NCBI RefSeq assembly: GCF_003815975.1
Contig: NZ_CP033932.1
Location: 1,240,001-1,304,000 of the forward strand
Direction of reading: 5' to 3'
DNA from: Chryseobacterium bernardetii
GTDB taxonomy: Bacteria > Bacteroidota > Bacteroidia > Flavobacteriales > Weeksellaceae
Length of the DNA stretch: 64,000 bases
Below the pieces are notes generated by a model. It worked only from the letters and a program-made list of their open reading frames with translations, had not been told where the DNA came from and ran no database searches. Shown piece by piece: positions 16,852-26,182 of this stretch. The stretch's first letter is position 1. Each line of letters starts with the position of its first letter. Both the position numbers and the translations under genes were made by a program.

Positions 16852-17208
16852 TTAAATCAAGCTTTTGATTTTATTTTCTTTTTCTATCTGAGCCTCACCC
16901 CACTGTTTCAGGTAATCGATAAAAGGAATCAGTTCAAGGCCTGTCTCGGTTAAAGAATATTCCACTTTTGGAGGAACCTCATGGTAAACTTTTCGATGAA
17001 TAAGTCCGTCATCTTCCAGTTCCCGTACCGTTTGGGTCAGCATTTTTGGGGTGATGTCTGATAACGCTTTTCTCAGTTCGCCATAACGCATCACATTTTT
17101 GGTATGAAGGTACCATAAGATCCGGCCTTTATACTTTCCGCCAATACGTTTGAAAGCATAATCAACAGGGCAGGATGGTTCATTGGTTACTTTTTTTATT
17201 TTTAACAT
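16852..17208 (-). CDS. HxlR-family transcriptional regulator
   Basis: A 118-residue winged-helix regulator. The family signature is clear: NEPSCPVDYAFKRIGGKYKG, then WYLHTKNVMRYGELRKAL, SDITPKMLTQTVRELEDDGL and the wing PPKVEYSLTETGLEL. Cys13 sits in the C-P motif that in YodB, HypR and related members senses quinones, diamide or hypochlorite by thiol modification. The gene is divergent from a quinone-oxidoreductase-like gene, and a 9-bp inverted repeat lies between the two starts. This arrangement suggests autorepression and control of the reductase in answer to electrophile stress; the redox role is inferred from the Cys position. Confidence 0.9.
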   Translation of the reverse strand: MLKIKKVTNEPSCPVDYAFKRIGGKYKGRILWYLHTKNVMRYGELRKALSDITPKMLTQTVRELEDDGLIHRKVYHEVPPKVEYSLTETGLELIPFIDYLKQWGEAQIEKENKIKSLI

Positions 17209-17235
17209 TTTTTTAATGTATTGATAATCAATAAT

Positions 17236-17276
17236 AGTATGTTTTAAGTATGTAGGTTACAAAAAAGTACATACTT
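17236..17276. promoter_or_regulatory. Probable HxlR operator: inverted plus direct repeats
   Basis: AAGTATGTA (17246-17254) and TACATACTT (17268-17276) form a perfect 9-bp inverted repeat with a 13-base spacer. A further AGTATGT at 17236-17242 repeats directly 11 bases, about one helical turn, before the left arm. The site lies in the divergent promoter region between HxlR and the oxidoreductase. Confidence 0.7.
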
Positions 17277-17329
17277 GTCGTAAAGATACGATCAGATTAC
17301 ATTTGCTCTATAATTTAAAAAATAAAAAT

Positions 17330-18277
17330 ATGAAAGCTGTTATTATAAACGAAGCAGGAAATGTAGAAAATCTTCAGTTCACAGAAATAGAAAAACCAAC
17401 AATAGGTGATGATGAGGTCCTGATAAAAGTGATATCGGTAAGCATCAATCCGGTGGATGTTAAAGCAAGAGCATACGAAGGCGTTTTAAACTGGATCTTT
17501 GAAGAGAGCCGACCTGTTATCTTAGGCTGGGATATTTCAGGGGAAGTTGTGGAAACCGGAAAGAATGTAACTGATTTCAAAGCAGGTGATGAAGTTTTTG
17601 GAATGGTCAATTTCTTTGGTAACGGAAAGGCCTATGCAGAATATGTAGCAGCGCCGGCCTCGCATTTGGCATTAAAGCCTCAGGGCATTACTCATTCACA
17701 GGCTGCGGCAGCCTCAATGGCAGCAGTTACCGCATATCAGGCATTGGCAGATGTTGCTCACATTAAAAAAGGGGATAAAGTAGTCATTCATGCTGCTTCG
17801 GGAGGAGTAGGACATTTTGCTGTTCAGATTGCCAAACATTTCGGAGCTTATGTGATAGGAGTTTCTTCAGGTAAAAACAAAGATTTTGTCCTTTCGTTAG
17901 GCGCGGATGAACACATTGATTATACTACCGAAAATATTAAAGACAAAGTGCAGGATGCTGATATTGTTATAGATACTATTCAGGGGGAAACCTTATTGAA
18001 TTCTGTAGATATTGTACATGAAAATGGAATTATTGTAACCCTTCCATCACCGGAAATTCCTGAAGAAGTGAAAGATAAGGCCAGTCAGAAAGCTGTAATT
18101 ATTGAGTTCATGATGGTTCAATCTAAACAGGAAACCATACAGGCAATTGCGGGGTTATTGGCTGCCGGAATCTTAAAACCTGCTGTTTATAAAACATTTC
18201 CGTTTAAAGAGATCAGGAAAGCCCATCTTGAAGTGGAGACCAATCGTGTAGCCGGAAAAGTAGTTGTTACCTTATAA
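17330..18277 (+). CDS. NADP-dependent quinone oxidoreductase-like MDR protein
   Basis: A 315-residue medium-chain dehydrogenase/reductase of the zeta-crystallin (QOR) group, which reduces quinones or other electrophiles with NADPH and lacks the zinc sites. The N-terminal GroES-like domain contains VSVSINPVDVKARAY and GWDISGEVVETGKNVTDFKA with GDEVFGM; the Rossmann half has VVIHAASGGVGHFAVQIAKH (AxxGGVG loop) and VIGVSSGKNKDF; the end is VETNRVAGKVVVTL, a QOR hallmark. The start at 17330 (MKAVIINEAG) is the canonical N-terminus; the ATG at 17303 would add nine unrelated residues. It is divergent from an HxlR regulator with a repeat operator between them, so induction by quinone or aldehyde stress is likely. 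Confidence 0.9.
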   Translation: MKAVIINEAGNVENLQFTEIEKPTIGDDEVLIKVISVSINPVDVKARAYEGVLNWIFEESRPVILGWDISGEVVETGKNVTDFKAGDEVFGMVNFFGNGKAYAEYVAAPASHLALKPQGITHSQAAAASMAAVTAYQALADVAHIKKGDKVVIHAASGGVGHFAVQIAKHFGAYVIGVSSGKNKDFVLSLGADEHIDYTTENIKDKVQDADIVIDTIQGETLLNSVDIVHENGIIVTLPSPEIPEEVKDKASQKAVIIEFMMVQSKQETIQAIAGLLAAGILKPAVYKTFPFKEIRKAHLEVETNRVAGKVVVTL

Positions 18278-18282
18278 TAAAA

Positions 18283-18314
18283 AACAGGACCGGAAAGCAA
18301 TTTCCGGTCCTGTT
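18283..18314 (-). terminator. Terminator between convergent oxidoreductase and uspA genes
   Basis: AACAGGACCGGAAA pairs perfectly with its complement (14 bp) around a GCAA loop. The T-rich tail is on the minus strand (TTTTATTATAAGG), so it best serves the uspA transcript, but it can also block plus-strand transcription. Confidence 0.8.
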
Positions 18315-18392
18315 AACAAGATTAAGCGTAAAATTTAACCCCTTAAAAAGGCAAAAAAGGATAATTCAAATGTGATTTTTATTGATTGAGCC

Positions 18393-19217
18393 TTAATCTA
18401 TGTTTAGTGGGATTGATAGTAATGGAACTTTGTTTTTATAAGCCATGATGGCTGTTTTGCTTCGGTGGAAGAATGATTCTACAAGATTATACCGGTAAGG
18501 AACCATCGTCAGCATATCCGCATTAGTAAGTTTCACTTCCTCTTCAATAGCTTTGATGATTTCAATAGACTGGATCATCTTGAAGCTGTACTTTATATCA
18601 TCAAGATCATAGCCGGCATTCAGATCAATATCAAGAATGACTTCCGTAAAATCTTCTACGCTCTCGCTTACGTTAAATACCTCAACTTCAGCATTGAACT
18701 CATGGATGAAAGAATAAATGTCATTCATGGCAGACCAGGTGATAGATTTATGCGTGTCGTAGGCAAAGAGAATCTTTCGGATTCCTGTATATTCTATATG
18801 GCCTGGGATAATCAATATCGGTTTTTTTACTCTGTGAATGGCCTTGATTACATTGTTTCCCAAAAGCCTCTGTTCAAGGGTTTTTTCAGCCATTCCCATA
18901 ACAATAAAGTCACCTCCTGTGGTTTGTATACATTTATTCAGCTCCTCAATAAAGTTTCCTGAAGCCAGATAAAACTCTGTTTTTACAGCATACAGCCGGG
19001 TTATTTCGATAGACTTATCGGTAAGCTTTTGTTGATTTCTCAGGGTCTGTTCATAGAAAAAATCAGCAGATGCCTGGGCGTTCAGAGCATGAATAGAAAT
19101 ACTTTGTAAATTGAACAGGATAATATTATATTGGTTTTCCTTAGCCATAGAAGCCGCATAATGAACCGCGTTTTCAGCTTCCTGGGAAAAATCTGTGCAG
19201 ACAATTATTGTTTTCAT
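18393..19217 (-). CDS. Universal stress protein, tandem UspA domains
   Basis: A 274-residue cytoplasmic protein with two Usp domains in tandem. The first has MKTIIVCTDFSQEAENAVHYA, FYLASGNFIEELNKCI and the ATP-type loop DFIVMGMAEKTLEQRLLGNN with VIKAIHRVKKPILIIP, matching the G-x2-G-x9-G(S/T) region only partly. The second starts at IRKILFAYDTHKSITWSAMN and ends with VPYRYNLVESFFHRSKTAI and MAYKNKVPLLSIPLNI; its nucleotide loop is degenerate. Such proteins help in stasis, oxidative and other stress, but the mechanism is not defined. It is a single gene closed by a terminator; the 5' side faces the LytS gene on the opposite strand. Confidence 0.88.
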   Translation of the reverse strand: MKTIIVCTDFSQEAENAVHYAASMAKENQYNIILFNLQSISIHALNAQASADFFYEQTLRNQQKLTDKSIEITRLYAVKTEFYLASGNFIEELNKCIQTTGGDFIVMGMAEKTLEQRLLGNNVIKAIHRVKKPILIIPGHIEYTGIRKILFAYDTHKSITWSAMNDIYSFIHEFNAEVEVFNVSESVEDFTEVILDIDLNAGYDLDDIKYSFKMIQSIEIIKAIEEEVKLTNADMLTMVPYRYNLVESFFHRSKTAIMAYKNKVPLLSIPLNID

Positions 19218-19449
19218 TGTACCGATTTTGATACAGCAAAACTAGGATAGAAGCCGGCTGTATTGTATTAAAAATGAGGTGACGTTGCATAAAATGATGA
19301 TGAAATGTATTTTTTAGGTGATGAAACGTCCGGGCTTCATTTGAACTCTTTTATTTTACGTTTCAGGGACGGTTTTGGCGGTCTCGTTGAAAATGGAGGA
19401 GCCTTTTCTGAAATGTATTTCTATATTTACATTCACAAAGCCTTGGATA

Positions 19450-20568
19450 ATGAATAGGGTTTCTACCATCAGAAAAAATTTAATACGAAGCAAAAAGATC
19501 CTTTCCGCCATGAAAAGGAGGCTGGTGATCTGGGCTGTAGCGGTGATTGCTTTCTGTGGGTTCTCCTATCTTATTGATCCTTTTGACCCGGTCTGGCAGA
19601 GTTATTTGGAGACCCCGTTGAAAATGTTCATCGAAGATGCCCTGTGGGTGTTCTTTTTTTCAATAATTATCTCGGAGGTGAGTATATTTATTGATTCTAC
19701 ACTCAATAAACTGCTTCCATGGAAAGACAGAACCGTTAAGCGTTTGCTTATCCAGGGGTTTTTACAGATCGTAGGAAGTGTTCTGATTGTGATGATTATC
19801 AACACCATTGTAGAGTCCACTTCAGATAATTTGCCGGAAATGGATTCCAGAAAAGAATATACATTATTAGGACAGTGGGTAGCCACCAATATTGTAATAT
19901 CACTTATTATAAGCGGATTTAATACCGTAGATTATTTACTTCAGAACTGGAAAAGAACCGCTGTAGAAGCAGCCCAGCATAAGATCAGGGCTTCCAAACA
20001 TAAACAGGCAGCAATGGCTGCAGAACTTCAGGCTCTTAAACTGCAGATAGATCCCCATTTTATCTTTAACAATCTGAGTGTGCTTTCTGAGCTTATTCTG
20101 GAAGATCAGCAGCTAGGATATGAGTATTCTGAAAAATTTGCACGGGTGTACAGATACCTGCTTGTTAATTCCAAGAAGGATATCATTGCCGTAGAAGAAG
20201 AACTGAAATTCTTAGACTCATACATTTTCCTGATTGAAAAAAGAATTGGAGAAGGAGTCATTTTTAAAATTGATGTTCAGGAAGAATACAAATCCATGTA
20301 TACGCTTCCCCTGTCCCTGCAGCTGTTGGTTGAAAATGCCATCAAGCATAATCAGACCTCCAAAGCAAATCCGCTGGAGATTCATGTGTATACCAATTCT
20401 GAAAGTGAACTGGTGGTTTCCAATACATTTTTACCCTTGATTAATAAGCCGGATTCCTCAGGTGTCGGGCTTACCAACATCATTGCCAGATATGAAATCC
20501 TGGGGTATACAAAACCGGTTATAGAGAAAACAGAAGACAGATTTATTGTAAAACTTCCATTGATATGA
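19450..20568 (+). CDS. LytS/YehU-type sensor histidine kinase (second system)
   Basis: A 372-residue membrane kinase. Predicted TM helices lie at about residues 25-42, 62-82, 102-122 and 142-160 with short connecting loops. The His_kinase domain has phospho-acceptor His203 in LQIDPHFIFNNLSVL, the N box LLVENAIKHNQ and the G box SSGVGLTNIIARYEIL. The coiled linker AAQHKIRASKHKQAAMAAEL precedes it. The start at 19450 is chosen because upstream ATGs at 19375 and 19390 add a segment that reads as leader DNA and is not conserved in type. The gene ends 4 bases inside the next gene (ATGA), forming a coupled LytS/LytTR pair. The signal is unknown; the RND efflux operon 545 bases downstream is a possible target. 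Confidence 0.88.
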   Translation: MNRVSTIRKNLIRSKKILSAMKRRLVIWAVAVIAFCGFSYLIDPFDPVWQSYLETPLKMFIEDALWVFFFSIIISEVSIFIDSTLNKLLPWKDRTVKRLLIQGFLQIVGSVLIVMIINTIVESTSDNLPEMDSRKEYTLLGQWVATNIVISLIISGFNTVDYLLQNWKRTAVEAAQHKIRASKHKQAAMAAELQALKLQIDPHFIFNNLSVLSELILEDQQLGYEYSEKFARVYRYLLVNSKKDIIAVEEELKFLDSYIFLIEKRIGEGVIFKIDVQEEYKSMYTLPLSLQLLVENAIKHNQTSKANPLEIHVYTNSESELVVSNTFLPLINKPDSSGVGLTNIIARYEILGYTKPVIEKTEDRFIVKLPLI

Positions 20569-21329
20569 AGATTAATAAAATTTTAATAGTAGAAGATGAA
20601 AGACCTAATGCAGACCGTTTAAAAAGGCTTTTGCTAAAGCTCAGGCCTCATATTGAAATTCTTTCCGTAGAAGATTCAATAACGTCTGCCGTAAATTGGT
20701 TGCAAAATAATGTGGTTCCGGATATCATTATGATGGATGTTCGCCTGGCAGATGGATTAAGCTTTGAAATTTTTAATAAGCATGAAATTAAAAGCGCTGT
20801 AATTTTTACCACTGCATACGATGAATATGCAGTACAGGCCTTTAAATACAACAGTATAGACTATCTTTTAAAGCCAATAGAAGAAGAAGAACTGGATGCC
20901 GCTCTGAAGCGCTATGAGACCTTTATGGAAGCTGTTCCGGTTGTTGGCTCTGCTATTGAAGGATTACTTAACTATATTCAGCCTAAAGACTACAGAAAAC
21001 GTTTCCTTATAGCCCATCGCGATGGATATAAAACTGTATTGGCAGAAGATATTTTATATATCTATACAGAACTGGGGATCAGTAAAGCGATGTTGAATAC
21101 CGGAGTTGTGGAAAATATTCCCCAGACACTGGAAGAACTTGAAAAACAACTGGACCCGAAATTCTTCTTCCGTGCCAACAGACAGTTTATCATTCATATT
21201 GATTCTGTAAAGCAGATCTTCAATCACTTTAATGGAAAACTCAAGCTTGAACTGAGAAAACAGCCGGAAATGGAGGTTATTGTAAGCCGGGAAAAGGCTT
21301 CCGTATTCAAATCCTGGATGGATTATTAG
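20565..21329 (+). CDS. LytTR-family response regulator (second system)
   Basis: A 254-residue regulator. The receiver has VEDERP at residues 9-14, phospho-acceptor Asp58 in IIMMDVRLADG, the conserved Thr in FTTAYDEY and the Lys in YLLKPIEEE. A linker (about 125-145) leads to the LytTR DNA-binding domain with FLIAHRDGYKTVLAEDIL, YIYTELGISKAML, and FFRANRQFIIHID. Start overlaps the kinase stop by 4 bases. All receiver residues are intact, so regulation by phosphorylation from the adjoining kinase is expected. The following 545 bases hold no gene, then comes an RND operon on the same strand. Confidence 0.92.
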   Translation: MKINKILIVEDERPNADRLKRLLLKLRPHIEILSVEDSITSAVNWLQNNVVPDIIMMDVRLADGLSFEIFNKHEIKSAVIFTTAYDEYAVQAFKYNSIDYLLKPIEEEELDAALKRYETFMEAVPVVGSAIEGLLNYIQPKDYRKRFLIAHRDGYKTVLAEDILYIYTELGISKAMLNTGVVENIPQTLEELEKQLDPKFFFRANRQFIIHIDSVKQIFNHFNGKLKLELRKQPEMEVIVSREKASVFKSWMDY

Positions 21330-21874
21330 CAAGAGGCCGGAGGTTACTGAAGGTTCCAAAGCTAAAGGTATTTTTAATTATCTAATTGTTTCTGTAATTG
21401 TAAAACGTTATTCATACAATTATAACTTCCAGCTCCCGGTTTTATATACTTCAAAACCCGCTTACAAATTGCTAATTCCAATTCTACTCAGTTTTCTTTT
21501 TAGGCTATAGTTTGAGCCTGCCCGCTTAAAACCCAATGTAATTGACCCTGTGTTTGCAAAACTTCTTTATTTGATAAAAACTTAAATGATTGCCTTGTTT
21601 CTTAATGTTCTGATATTATGTAATTAGATCGGGAAATAACCTGGGCTCAGAGTTTTAATTATGAGGCGTATAAATTTAACCCTCAACCGTATTTTTGAAA
21701 TATTAAAACGAAAAAGTGCCTTTTTATCGTTCTGAACGGCGAAAATAGCTGCTTTCCTTTCATTTTTAGTATCGTACGCTTCATCTGCGATTAATTACGT
21801 TTCACTTTATTTTTAGATAAACATCCTTATTATATAAGCTTATTTTGCTGCTGTAAAATTTAAAAACAAATGTT
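21330..21874. other. 545-base gene-free spacer before the RND operon
   Basis: No ORF of useful length and no tRNA-like or terminator-like fold was recognised. At 21519-21533 it holds GCCCGCTTAAAACCC, related to the REP-like palindrome at 11660. The last 100 bases are AT-rich and probably contain the promoter of the RND operon, but no clear TTG-n19-TAnnTTTG pair could be found. Confidence 0.5.
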
Positions 21875-22993
21875 ATGAATTACAGAAAAGGATATCTGGC
21901 ACTTTCACTTACGGCTGCAGCAATACTGTACTCCTGCGGCTCAGGAAACGGGCAGGAAAATGCTCAGCAGGCAGTGGCACTTCCTACCGATTTTATTCAG
22001 GTGACCACAGGGAATGAAGACATAGCAACGGGATATCCCGGAAGTATAGAAGGGCAGGATAATGTGGAAATAAAGGCTCAGGTAACCGGATATCTGGAAG
22101 CTGTATATATAAAAGAAGGGCAGTTTGTCAGCAAAGGACAAACGCTGTTTAGAATTAATCCGGCCGTGTACAATGAGCAGGTAAACACCAATGAAGCCGC
22201 TTTGAAATCTGCTTTGGCAGCACAGGAAACAGCAAGGCTCGAAGTTGAAAAACTAAAACCTCTTGTAGAAGGAAAAGTGGTTTCTGATATGCAGCTTAAA
22301 ACCGCTCAGGCCAATTTAAAGGCAGCATCTGCCCAGGTAGCTCAGGCACAGTCTTCATTAGGCTCTTCAAAGATCAATGCGAACTTTACTTACATCAAAG
22401 CACCGGTAAGCGGATATATTGGAAGAATTCCTAACAGGGTAGGAAACCTCATCAGCCCTTCAGATGCATCACCATTAACAACTCTTTCCAACATCAGCAG
22501 TGTAAATGTTTACTTCTCCATGAACGAAGCCGATTTTATTGCCCATAGCAGGGCTGCAGCTTCAGGAAAAAGTGCTGAAAATGTAGAACTTATTTTAGCA
22601 GATGGCTCTACATATGGATTCAAAGGAAGACTGGAAAATGCAAGTGGGAATTTCGACAGAAATACGGGAAGTATCCAGATGAAAGCGGTTTTCCAGAATC
22701 CTGATAAATTATTAAGATCAGGAGGAACAGCAAGAGTCATGATTTACAATGCGCTGGATGGCGTGGTGAAACTCCCTAAAACCTCTGTAAAAGATATTCA
22801 GGATAAATTCTTCGTGTATAAGCTGGAAGGTAAAGACAAGGTGAAAATGACACAGATTGAAGTATCAGGAAGCACTTCGCAGGATTACTTTGTAAAGACA
22901 GGAGTGAGTGCAGGAGATAAGATTGCTGTTAACAGAATAGACGCTCTTACAGACGGAGCGCAGGTTGTAGCTAAAGTAACTCCTTCGAAATAA
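21875..22993 (+). CDS. RND efflux periplasmic adaptor subunit (AcrA/MexA family)
   Basis: A 372-residue membrane-fusion lipoprotein that connects the RND pump with the outer-membrane channel. The signal ends in a lipobox (AAAILYSC, Cys21). Then come the biotinyl-lipoyl half-motifs GSIEGQDNVEIKAQVTGYLE and GQTLFRINPAVYNEQV, an alpha-helical hairpin at about residues 95-150 (LKSALAAQETARLEVEKLKP and later QANLKAASAQVAQAQSSLG), the second lipoyl part NFTYIKAPVSGYIGRIPNRV and beta-barrel and MP domains to the end. It is the first gene of a three-gene operon, 30 bases before the pump gene. Drug substrates are typical for AcrAB-like pumps but cannot be specified. Confidence 0.95.
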   Translation: MNYRKGYLALSLTAAAILYSCGSGNGQENAQQAVALPTDFIQVTTGNEDIATGYPGSIEGQDNVEIKAQVTGYLEAVYIKEGQFVSKGQTLFRINPAVYNEQVNTNEAALKSALAAQETARLEVEKLKPLVEGKVVSDMQLKTAQANLKAASAQVAQAQSSLGSSKINANFTYIKAPVSGYIGRIPNRVGNLISPSDASPLTTLSNISSVNVYFSMNEADFIAHSRAAASGKSAENVELILADGSTYGFKGRLENASGNFDRNTGSIQMKAVFQNPDKLLRSGGTARVMIYNALDGVVKLPKTSVKDIQDKFFVYKLEGKDKVKMTQIEVSGSTSQDYFVKTGVSAGDKIAVNRIDALTDGAQVVAKVTPSK

Positions 22994-23023
22994 TTTTTAT
23001 AATCATTCTTAGAAAATTCAAAA

Positions 23024-26000
23024 ATGTTAAAAAAGATAATAGACCGTCCGGTATTGGCAACGGTAATATCCCTTATCATTGTCATTTTGGGGATCATAGG
23101 ATTAAACCAGCTGGCAGTGACCAGATTCCCGGACATTTCTCCACCTACCATTACGGTTTCAGGCTCTTATCCGGGTGGAAACAGTGAAACGGTGATCCGT
23201 TCTGTAGTAACCCCTCTGGAAGAACAGATTAACGGGGTAGAAGACATGAGCTACATGAAATCCACGGCAAGTAATGACGGAACATTTACCATCTCTGTTA
23301 TATTCAAACAGGGGGTAAATGCAGATCAGGCTGCAGTAAACGTTCAGAACAGAGTACAGCAGGCCACACCGATTTTGCCACAGGAAGTGGTAAGAATGGG
23401 GCTTACCACCTCCAAACAGCAGAACAGTATGGTGTTGATTTTCAATATTTATACTGAAGATAATAAACAATATGATGAAACCTTTCTTCAGAACTTTGCC
23501 AATATCAACCTTATCCCACAGATTAAAAGGGTAAAAGGAGTAGGGCAGGCACAGATCTTTGGAATTAAGGATTACTCTATGAGGATATGGCTTAATCCGC
23601 AGAAGATGGCTTCTTATGGGTTAGAGCCAGCTGATGTTTCCAGTGCCATTGCAGATCACAGTTTAGAATCTGCTCCCGGAAAGCTGGGTGAGGAATCGGA
23701 TGCAGCTTTGGAATACGTAATCCGGTACAAAGGAAAAAAGAATAAGCCGGAACAATATGAAAATATGGTCGTTAAAAATGACAGAACCAATGTTATCAGG
23801 CTTAAAGATGTTGCCAGGGTAGAATTTGGTTCCATCAATAACAGTGGGGATAACCTTTCCAATGGCAAGAACGCGGTTACAGTTGCCATTATGCAGACAA
23901 CAGGATCCAATGCCAATGAAATTGAAATAGGTGTAAACAAAGCGATTGATCAGTTGTCAAAATCTTTCCCGCCGGGTATCAAATATACCAAAGTTATGAG
24001 TACCAAGGAAAGACTGGATGAAGCAACAGGACAGGTTAAATCTACATTGATAGAAGCATTTATCCTTGTATTTATTGTCGTATTTGTCTTTCTACAGGAT
24101 TTCAGGTCTACTATTATTCCGGCCATTGCCGTTCCGGTTGCTATTATCGGTACATTCTTCTTCCTTCTGGTATTAGGATTTACAATTAATGTATTGACGT
24201 TGTTTGCCCTTGTACTGGCGATCGGAATTGTTGTAGATGATGCAATTGTAGTGGTAGAAGCAGTTCACAGTAATATGGAAGGAACAGATCTTTCGGGAAG
24301 AGATGCTACCCACAAAGCGATGAGTGAAATTACAGGAGCTGTTATTTCCATTACATTAGTGATGTCAGCCGTATTTATTCCAATTGGATTTATGTCCGGT
24401 TCTGCAGGATTATTCTATAAGCAGTTTGCCTATACATTAGCTATTGCAATTATTATTTCTGCGGTAAATGCCCTTACTTTAACACCAGCTTTATGTGCGG
24501 TATTTTTGAAAAACCACCATACTGAGGAAGGTGGAAAGGCAAAAGGGTTCGGGCAGAGATTTGCCGTTGCCTTTAATGCAGGCTTCAATAACATGACAGA
24601 GCGTTATGCAAAAGGAGTAAGATTCTTAATTGGAAAAAAATGGATCGCAGCAGGATTGGTAGCCGGAATTATAGGACTTTCCGCATGGCTGATGTCCAGC
24701 ACAACTAAAAGTTTCGTTCCAATGGAAGATGACGGATTCTTCATCTATTCATTGAGCATGCCGCCGGGAACCGGATTGACAAAAACAACGGAAGTATCCA
24801 ATAAGATCAATGCGATCCTAAAAACGATAGATGCTGTTCAGGAAAATACTTCCATTACAGGGTTTAACCTCCTAAGTAACAGTGCCGGGCCGGCATATGC
24901 AATGGGATTTGTGAAATTAAAGCCTAAAAAAGAGAGAGGGGCTGTGCAGGATATTGACGAAATTATGAATATTGTTAACGGAAAACTGTCTGTTATCAAA
25001 GAAGGAAGCGTAATGAGTTTCAGAATGCCACCGGTAGAGGGATATGGAGTAACCAATGACGCCGAGATCGTACTTCAGGATCGTATGGGTAGAGACCCTC
25101 AGGTCCTAAAAGCTAAAGCTGATGATGTGATCGGACAACTGATGCAGGTGCCTGAAGTAGCTTATGCTTACACCATGTTCAGGGCAGATTATCCGCAGCT
25201 GGAGCTTGAAGTGAATGAAGACAAAGCCAAACAGTTAGGAGTAAGTATTTCCAACTTGTTAGGATCGGTTCAGACCTATTTTTCAGGAGACCAATCTCAG
25301 AATTTCTCCAGATTCGGGAAATTCTACAGAGTGAATATCAAAGCTGACGGTGTTTTCAGAATGGATGAACAGGCGTTCAATGATATTTTCGTGAAAAATA
25401 GTAAAGGTGAAATGGTTCCGGCAAATACTCTAATCACTTTGAAAAAAGTATATGGCCCGGAATCCGTTCAGCGCTATAACCTTTACAATTCCTTGAATAT
25501 TAACGTGGTACCAAAACCTGGAATAAGTAATGGTGCCCTGATGGATAAAATTGAGCCAACCCTGAATAAACTGCCTTCCGACTACAGCTATGAATGGACC
25601 GGATTAAGTTTGGAAGAAAAATCAGCAGGAAACCAAACGGTTGTAATCCTTGGATTGTGTTTACTCTTTGTGTATCTGCTTCTTGCAGCACAATATGAAA
25701 GTTATATTCTTCCTTTAGCAGTAATGCTTTCCATCCCAACGGGAATTGTAGGGGCATTCCTGGGCATCAAAGCAATTGGTCTGGATAATAATATCTATGT
25801 ACAGGTAGGATTAATCATGCTTATCGGCCTATTGGCTAAAAATGCGATCCTTATCGTAGAATTTGCCGTTCAGAGAAGAAAATCAGGACTTTCCATTCTG
25901 GATTCTGCACTGGAAGGAGCAAAGGCTAGGTTACGTCCAATTATCATGACCTCATTAGCCTTTATTGTAGGGATGATTCCGTTGATGATTTCTACAGGAG

Positions 26001-26182
26001 GAATGGCTTCAGGAAACAAATCCATTAGTGTGAGTGCTGCGATAGGAATGTTGAGCGGAGTAGTCTTAGGAGTATTTGTAATTCCTGTTCTGTATATGTT
26101 CTTCCAATATCTGGATGAGAAATTTTCATCCAAAAAGAAATATCCTGTAATCCAAAATCAATTGACCAATGAGAATATTTAA
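23024..26182 (+). CDS. RND multidrug efflux permease (AcrB/HAE1 family)
   Basis: A 1052-residue inner-membrane proton-driven pump of the hydrophobe/amphiphile efflux-1 family, full length. TM1 begins at once (IIDRPVLATVISLIIVILG), the FPDISPPTITVSGSYPGG segment is the standard start of the porter domain, and the proton-relay pair lies in TM4 (LAIGIVVDDAIVVVEAV). The second repeat starts near residue 535 (IGKKWIAAGLVAGIIG), and the C-terminal half has LGLCLLFVYLLLAAQYES, LMLIGLLAKNAILIVEFA and RLRPIIMTSLAFIVGMIPL. The trimer would accept substrates from the periplasm or outer leaflet. The 3' end overlaps the outer-membrane channel gene by 14 bases. Confidence 0.97.
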   Translation: MLKKIIDRPVLATVISLIIVILGIIGLNQLAVTRFPDISPPTITVSGSYPGGNSETVIRSVVTPLEEQINGVEDMSYMKSTASNDGTFTISVIFKQGVNADQAAVNVQNRVQQATPILPQEVVRMGLTTSKQQNSMVLIFNIYTEDNKQYDETFLQNFANINLIPQIKRVKGVGQAQIFGIKDYSMRIWLNPQKMASYGLEPADVSSAIADHSLESAPGKLGEESDAALEYVIRYKGKKNKPEQYENMVVKNDRTNVIRLKDVARVEFGSINNSGDNLSNGKNAVTVAIMQTTGSNANEIEIGVNKAIDQLSKSFPPGIKYTKVMSTKERLDEATGQVKSTLIEAFILVFIVVFVFLQDFRSTIIPAIAVPVAIIGTFFFLLVLGFTINVLTLFALVLAIGIVVDDAIVVVEAVHSNMEGTDLSGRDATHKAMSEITGAVISITLVMSAVFIPIGFMSGSAGLFYKQFAYTLAIAIIISAVNALTLTPALCAVFLKNHHTEEGGKAKGFGQRFAVAFNAGFNNMTERYAKGVRFLIGKKWIAAGLVAGIIGLSAWLMSSTTKSFVPMEDDGFFIYSLSMPPGTGLTKTTEVSNKINAILKTIDAVQENTSITGFNLLSNSAGPAYAMGFVKLKPKKERGAVQDIDEIMNIVNGKLSVIKEGSVMSFRMPPVEGYGVTNDAEIVLQDRMGRDPQVLKAKADDVIGQLMQVPEVAYAYTMFRADYPQLELEVNEDKAKQLGVSISNLLGSVQTYFSGDQSQNFSRFGKFYRVNIKADGVFRMDEQAFNDIFVKNSKGEMVPANTLITLKKVYGPESVQRYNLYNSLNINVVPKPGISNGALMDKIEPTLNKLPSDYSYEWTGLSLEEKSAGNQTVVILGLCLLFVYLLLAAQYESYILPLAVMLSIPTGIVGAFLGIKAIGLDNNIYVQVGLIMLIGLLAKNAILIVEFAVQRRKSGLSILDSALEGAKARLRPIIMTSLAFIVGMIPLMISTGGMASGNKSISVSAAIGMLSGVVLGVFVIPVLYMFFQYLDEKFSSKKKYPVIQNQLTNENI

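Noticed and set aside
17221..17329. Inverted repeat between HxlR and the oxidoreductase as a terminator
   Set aside because: The arms are AT-rich with a 13-base spacer and no T-tract, and lie between divergent starts, so an operator is the better explanation.
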